Shown piece by piece: positions 61,383-64,000 of a stretch of 64,000 bases of DNA. The notes below the pieces were generated by a model. It was not told the DNA's origin. It did not search any database and saw only the letters and a list, made by a program, of their open reading frames with translations. The position numbers and the translations under genes were made by a program. This DNA is from Bradyrhizobium diazoefficiens (lineage in GTDB: Bacteria; Pseudomonadota; Alphaproteobacteria; Rhizobiales; Xanthobacteraceae): positions 248,001-312,000 of the forward strand of contig NZ_JAFCJE010000001.1 in assembly GCF_018131185.1 (NCBI RefSeq), read 5' to 3'. Numbering within the stretch: position 1 is the stretch's first letter; every line of letters starts with the position of its first letter.

Positions 61383-61895
61383 ATGGACATCCAAGCCGCG
61401 ACTGTTGCCGTGGATCACGAGTGCGGACCTGATGTCGCCAGCCATGAGCACCCGCCGGACGCGGGCGTGCAGCACTGCCTGCAATTGTTGGGCAATGCCG
61501 GCCTGCGCCCGACGCGTCAGCGCCTCGCGCTCGGTCAATTGCTGTTCCTGGGCGGCCATCGTCATGTCACCGCTGAGAGCCTCTATGAAGAGGCGATGGC
61601 GGCGAACGCGTTTCTGTCGCTCGCGACCGTCTACAACACGCTGAACCAGTTCACCGAGGCGGGCCTGCTCCGCCGGATCGCGGCCGACGGCATCAAGTCG
61701 TTCTTCGACACCGACACGTCGGTGCATGCGCACTTCTATCTCGAAGGCGAGGATATGCTGGTCGACGTCGCCGACGGCCTCGCCTTCACCAAGATCCCCG
61801 AGGCGCTTCCCGGGCACGAGATCGCGCGGCTCGACGTCATCGTCCATTTGCGCCGCAAGCGCACGACGTCCTCGCTGATCCCGTCGCCGAAATAA
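61383..61895 (+). CDS. irr: Irr-type Fur family regulator (second Irr)
   Basis: A 170-residue Fur-superfamily repressor of the rhizobial Irr branch, which senses heme/iron status. Recognisable Irr sequence includes LLGNAGLRPTRQRLALGQLLF, GGHRHVTAESLYEEAMAANAFLSLATVYNTLNQFTEAGLLRRI, and the His-rich metal site TSVHAHFYLEGED. The N-terminal heme regulatory motif of B. japonicum Irr (a GCPWH-type Cys-Pro) is absent; the equivalent stretch reads HECGPDVASHEHPPD. The last 10 residues (TTSSLIPSPK) follow the canonical RRKR end and lie in DNA that is antisense to a decayed regulator gene. A perfect FixK box is upstream. Confidence 0.9.
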   Translation: MDIQAATVAVDHECGPDVASHEHPPDAGVQHCLQLLGNAGLRPTRQRLALGQLLFLGGHRHVTAESLYEEAMAANAFLSLATVYNTLNQFTEAGLLRRIAADGIKSFFDTDTSVHAHFYLEGEDMLVDVADGLAFTKIPEALPGHEIARLDVIVHLRRKRTTSSLIPSPK

Positions 61896-62098
61896 TCCTG
61901 TGCGGGATCGCCGCTCGTGTTCTTGAAGGCGAGCACGGCGATCGTCTTGACCGGCCGCTGGGTCTTGCGCGCGGCATTGATCCCGCTGTTCAGCGCGGAA
62001 TCCGAGACGACTCGATTGCTCCAGATCCGGCCGATCGGGTCAGCCTTGCTGACCACACGCGCGCGTTGCGCGACGAGATAGAGCGGGCGATCGAACAC
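61862..62098 (-). pseudogene. Remnant of a winged-helix / TolB-like cyclase-type regulator
   Basis: The minus strand translates to YLVAQRARVVSKADPIGR, IWSNRVVSDSALNSGINAARK, then VKTIAVLAFKNTSGDPAQDYFG, DGISEDVV. The first two pieces match the OmpR-type winged helix of Bradyrhizobium adenylate-cyclase-like proteins, the third the start of their TolB-like domain (VLPFxNMSGDPEQEYFADGI). The end of the winged helix is missing and the rest of the gene is gone where it meets irr. There is no proper start context. This is a decayed fragment overlapping the last 33 bases of irr. Confidence 0.75.
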
Positions 62099-62166
62099 TT
62101 GATGCCGCTAGCGGCGCGGCGGCCCTGCCGCAGGTGAGTTCCCCGTAGAAACGCCGTCGCGCACGT

Positions 62167-62245
62167 CGTTTTCAACGCGAAAACGCCCGTTTTCGTCGTC
62201 TCAAGCAAAAATCAAAGTCGCCTCAGGCGAAAATCAATCGTTCGC
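62167..62245. promoter_or_regulatory. Overlapping dyads and direct repeats upstream of the mddA-like gene
   Basis: CGTTTTC-N5-GAAAACG (62167-62185) and CGAAAACG-CC-CGTTTTCG (62178-62195) are two overlapping perfect dyads. About 7 bp later come two similar ~20-bp direct repeats (TCAAGCAAAAATCAAAGTCG and TCAGGCGAAAATCAATCGTT), 22 bp apart. All lie 80-155 bp upstream of the start. A regulator array is likely, but its protein is unknown. Confidence 0.5.
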
Positions 62246-62322
62246 GAAAGCTCCGGGCCCGTCCGGGATGCATGGTGTGGTGACCAACGAAGTGCCGGCG
62301 CTTTGGCACAACGGAGTTTTCC

Positions 62323-63108
62323 ATGTCTCAGATTGATCAGATTCATTCGATCCGCCCAGCGATTGCGGGCTCACGTATTTTCAAGGTCGCCGCCTTTCTG
62401 TACGGAATTGCGGCTTATCTCGTGTTCTTCGTCACCATTCTCTACGCCATCGGCTTCGTCATGGGGGTGATGGTACCCAAGACCATCGATACAGGAACGC
62501 AGACTCCGCCGGTTGAAGCCATCATCGTCAATCTGCTCCTGATGTCGCTGTTCGCCATTCAGCACAGCGTGATGGCGCGCCAGCAGTTCAAGGCGTGGTG
62601 GACGCAGTTCGTCCCCAAGCCGGTCGAGCGAAGCACCTATGTGCTGCTGGCAAGCCTGTCATTGCTTCTCCTGTTCTGGCAGTGGCGTCCCTTGCCGTCG
62701 GTGATATGGAACGTCGAGAATCCGGATCTTGCGGTGACACTGGTCACGCTGTCCTTCGCCGGCTGGGTGCTGGTGTTCACCTCGACCTTCATCATCAACC
62801 ATTTCGAATTGTTCGGATTGCATCAGGTGACCAACCACCTGGCCGGGAAGGAGATGACGCCGCCGCGCTTCAAGACGCCGCTGCTCTACAAGTTCGTGCG
62901 CCATCCGATCTATCTCGGATTCATCATTGCGTTCTGGGCGGCGCCGACCATGACCGCGGGTCATCTGCTGTTCGCGGCCGTCACCACGCTCTACATCTTC
63001 GTCGGCATCGCGCTGGAGGAGCGCGACCTCGTCGCTCTCTTCGGTGACGAGTACCGGCAGTACAAGCAACGGGTCTCCATGCTCATTCCCTGGCGCAGGT
63101 CAGTTTAA
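62323..63108 (+). CDS. mddA: Methanethiol S-methyltransferase (MddA-like)
   Basis: A 261-residue integral membrane methyltransferase of the NnrU/isoprenylcysteine-methyltransferase type. MddA converts methanethiol to dimethylsulfide with SAM. Five to six helices are visible, and the C-terminal SAM-binding core is present: LYKFVRHPIYLGFIIAFWAAPTMTAGHLLFA, then GIALEERDLVALFGDEYRQYKQRV. The sequence HQVTNHLAGKEMTPPRFKTP and length match MddA of Bradyrhizobium and Pseudomonas. The start is ATG 62323. Substrate assignment rests on family resemblance. Confidence 0.88.
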   Translation: MSQIDQIHSIRPAIAGSRIFKVAAFLYGIAAYLVFFVTILYAIGFVMGVMVPKTIDTGTQTPPVEAIIVNLLLMSLFAIQHSVMARQQFKAWWTQFVPKPVERSTYVLLASLSLLLLFWQWRPLPSVIWNVENPDLAVTLVTLSFAGWVLVFTSTFIINHFELFGLHQVTNHLAGKEMTPPRFKTPLLYKFVRHPIYLGFIIAFWAAPTMTAGHLLFAAVTTLYIFVGIALEERDLVALFGDEYRQYKQRVSMLIPWRRSV

Positions 63109-63150
63109 TGTCGGCCTCGCGGCAGCAGCATCAACGGGCCGACGAAGATC

Positions 63151-63198
63151 GGCCTCATCCAAAGGAGGCGCGTTAGCGCCGTCGCGAAGGACGAGGCG
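63151..63198. repeat. Small palindromic repeat
   Basis: GCCTCATCC (63152-63160) pairs with GGACGAGGC (63189-63197) with one mismatch, around an inner stem GGCGC-GTTA-GCGCC (63167-63180). It lies 40 bp after the mddA-like stop and may act as a transcript end. Confidence 0.65.
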
Positions 63199-63243
63199 TG
63201 CGCTCGGCGCTCTCCAAAGCGCGGCTTCTGCATCATATCGAGA

Positions 63244-63262
63244 GGGCGGCAGTACGCCGCCC
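63244..63262. terminator. Possible terminator hairpin
   Basis: GGGCGGC, loop AGTAC, GCCGCCC followed by CCTCCTTCTTC. The stem is 7 bp with no clean T run. It lies between the convergent mddA-like and Cys-rich protein genes. Confidence 0.35.
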
Positions 63263-63288
63263 CCTCCTTCTTCAGGCAGAACGACGGA

Positions 63289-63513
63289 TCAGCCGCCGCG
63301 CGATTCGACGACCTTGCGGCAGGAGTCCGAGAGCTTCGACTTGTTCTCGCGCAGACAGGCGTTCATCTGTGGCGGCTTGCCGACATGTTCGGCGCAGAAC
63401 TTTCCGGCATCACCGCGGCAGGCCATTTGCTCCTGAACCGATGGACCGGATTGCGCGGCAGCGGGCAGGACGGCGGCAGTCAGCAGCAGCGCGGCAAGAG
63501 CTGAAATCTTCAT
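63289..63513 (-). CDS. Small secreted cysteine-rich repeat protein
   Basis: A 74-residue exported protein. Signal peptide: MKISALAALLLTAAVLPAAAQ. The mature ~53 residues contain four Cys in the pattern ACRGDAGKFCAEHVGKPPQMNACLRENKSKLSDSCRKVV, typical of the 'cysteine rich repeat' (GLG1-like) family widespread in rhizobia. GAGG is 7 bases upstream of ATG 63513; the longer frame to 63606 has no support. Its function is unknown. Confidence 0.85.
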   Translation of the reverse strand: MKISALAALLLTAAVLPAAAQSGPSVQEQMACRGDAGKFCAEHVGKPPQMNACLRENKSKLSDSCRKVVESRGG

Positions 63514-63593
63514 GAAGCACCTCATTGGATCGGCGTTGGTCCCGACCGGGATCAATCGGCCCGGACCATTCCGCGAAGGCCGCTCACGGGTCC

Positions 63594-63655
63594 ATGCCAT
63601 GTTCATGGCATCGGCGCCGCCGTGCGGTCACGGCATCCCCCATCTTCATGGCATG
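63594..63655. promoter_or_regulatory. Dyad plus extra half-site in divergent promoter region
   Basis: ATGCCATG-TT-CATGGCAT (63594-63611) is a perfect 8-bp dyad. The right half-site recurs as CATGGCATG at 63647-63655. The region separates the divergent Cys-rich gene (start 63513) and the gene at 63750. Confidence 0.45.
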
Positions 63656-63749
63656 TATCCGCGCGCCGACTTTTGCCATTCAGGCTGCACCTCGGCTGCG
63701 AAATCCGGTGATTGCATCGGAGCGCCGAACGGAAGCAGGAGAGCGAAGG

Positions 63750-64000
63750 ATGTCGAAGAAAGCTGGAACGCTGAGCGCGGGGTTGACGGCCATGGCGCTG
63801 GCCGGCGCGGCGATGGTGTCGCTGGGCACGAGCCCGGCGCAGGCGGTGGTCTATTGCAAGACCGTCGGCGTGCCCAAGGGCTGCGTGGTGCGGCCGACTG
63901 CGGTGGTGGTGGGAGCCCCGGTCGCGAGGGCCGCGGTCGCAACCCCCGGCGTCGGTGCGCCCGGTGTCGGCGTGCGGGCGGGAACGCCGATGAATCGTGG
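63750..64000 (+). CDS. Exported hypothetical protein, cut by the window edge
   Basis: At least 83 residues; the 3' end is outside the window. The signal peptide is SAGLTAMALAGAAMVSLGTSPAQA, followed by VVYCKTVGVPKGCVVRPTAVVVGAP with two Cys, and a Val/Ala/Gly/Pro-rich stretch (GVGAPGVGVRAGTPMN). The pattern resembles small secreted rhizobial proteins of unknown role. AGGAG lies about 9 bases before the ATG. Confidence 0.75.
   Translation, partial: MSKKAGTLSAGLTAMALAGAAMVSLGTSPAQAVVYCKTVGVPKGCVVRPTAVVVGAPVARAAVATPGVGAPGVGVRAGTPMNR

Noticed and set aside
61862..62098. An intact minus-strand regulator gene
   Set aside because: The winged helix is incomplete, the TolB-like part stops after a few dozen residues and then runs into irr antisense; it is a remnant.

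Overview
The window is high-GC alphaproteobacterial chromosome and fits Bradyrhizobium very closely (B. japonicum/diazoefficiens type). The evidence is the gene content and order: a coxB-coxA-ctaB-coxF-ctaG-coxC oxidase cluster, an F0 atp operon (atpI-B-E-b'-b) separate from F1, an ALAS-type hemA preceded by a FixK/FNR box, a second Irr-type Fur protein, an MddA-type methyltransferase, and palindromic intergenic repeats of the kind common in that genus. There is no rRNA, tRNA, CRISPR array, insertion sequence or prophage. It is mostly ordinary core chromosome with one small accessory-looking module.

Layout. 0.4-7 kb: a PadR regulator divergent from an NTF2-like protein and a beta-oxidation set (acyl-CoA dehydrogenase, thiolase, FadB-like bifunctional enzyme). 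7-10.5 kb: a beta-class GST divergent from a MarR regulator around an 18-bp palindrome, glutamate-cysteine ligase, and a PAN-domain secreted protein. 10.6-14 kb (minus): nucleotidyltransferase, signal peptidase I, TldD, IalB-like protein. 14.5-21.1 kb: the aa3 cytochrome c oxidase structural and assembly genes. 21.2-23.7 kb: a HisKA_3 kinase/NarL regulator pair. 24.3-28.4 kb: threonine synthase, M16 peptidase, a RimJ-type acetyltransferase and an exported hypothetical. 28.6-31.2 kb (minus): the F0 ATP synthase operon. 32-35.5 kb: YjbQ, an MHS-type MFS transporter and an ErdR/CrbR-like response regulator.

35.5-41.5 kb is the most system-like part. A 947-residue regulator (winged helix + STAND-type ATPase + helical repeats) is divergent from a tight four-gene operon: an Ohr/OsmC peroxidase, a Tat-exported alpha/beta hydrolase with an Asp nucleophile, a membrane-anchored cytochrome P460-like protein and an SDR. 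The divergent promoter region carries TTGTGAGGC-N12-GCCTCACAA plus a third half-site exactly 10 bp further on, as expected for an OmpR-type winged helix. 41.5-45 kb: a CrbS/MxtR-like hybrid kinase with a solute-symporter front end. 45.2-51.6 kb: hemA, an MBL-fold hydrolase, a chemotaxis receptor, a porin-like OMP and a small HTH protein. 51.7-53 kb: small genes, including two overlapping ones of 57 and 69 residues. 53.3-58.5 kb: a complete oligopeptide-type ABC transporter with fused ATPases, next to a TetR regulator. 59.6-64 kb: DUF3313 lipoprotein, DUF2147 protein, a small unknown protein, irr-like gene, a cyclase/regulator remnant, mddA-like gene, a Cys-rich secreted protein and a gene cut by the right edge.

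Common threads: FixK/FNR-type boxes lie upstream of coxB, hemA and the irr paralogue, which suggests that oxygen-responsive control links heme synthesis, heme/iron regulation and terminal oxidase. The irr paralogue has apparently gained a C-terminal tail by reading into the antisense strand of a decayed cyclase-type regulator. Many divergent promoters have clear dyads that can be assigned to the adjacent PadR, MarR or winged-helix regulators.
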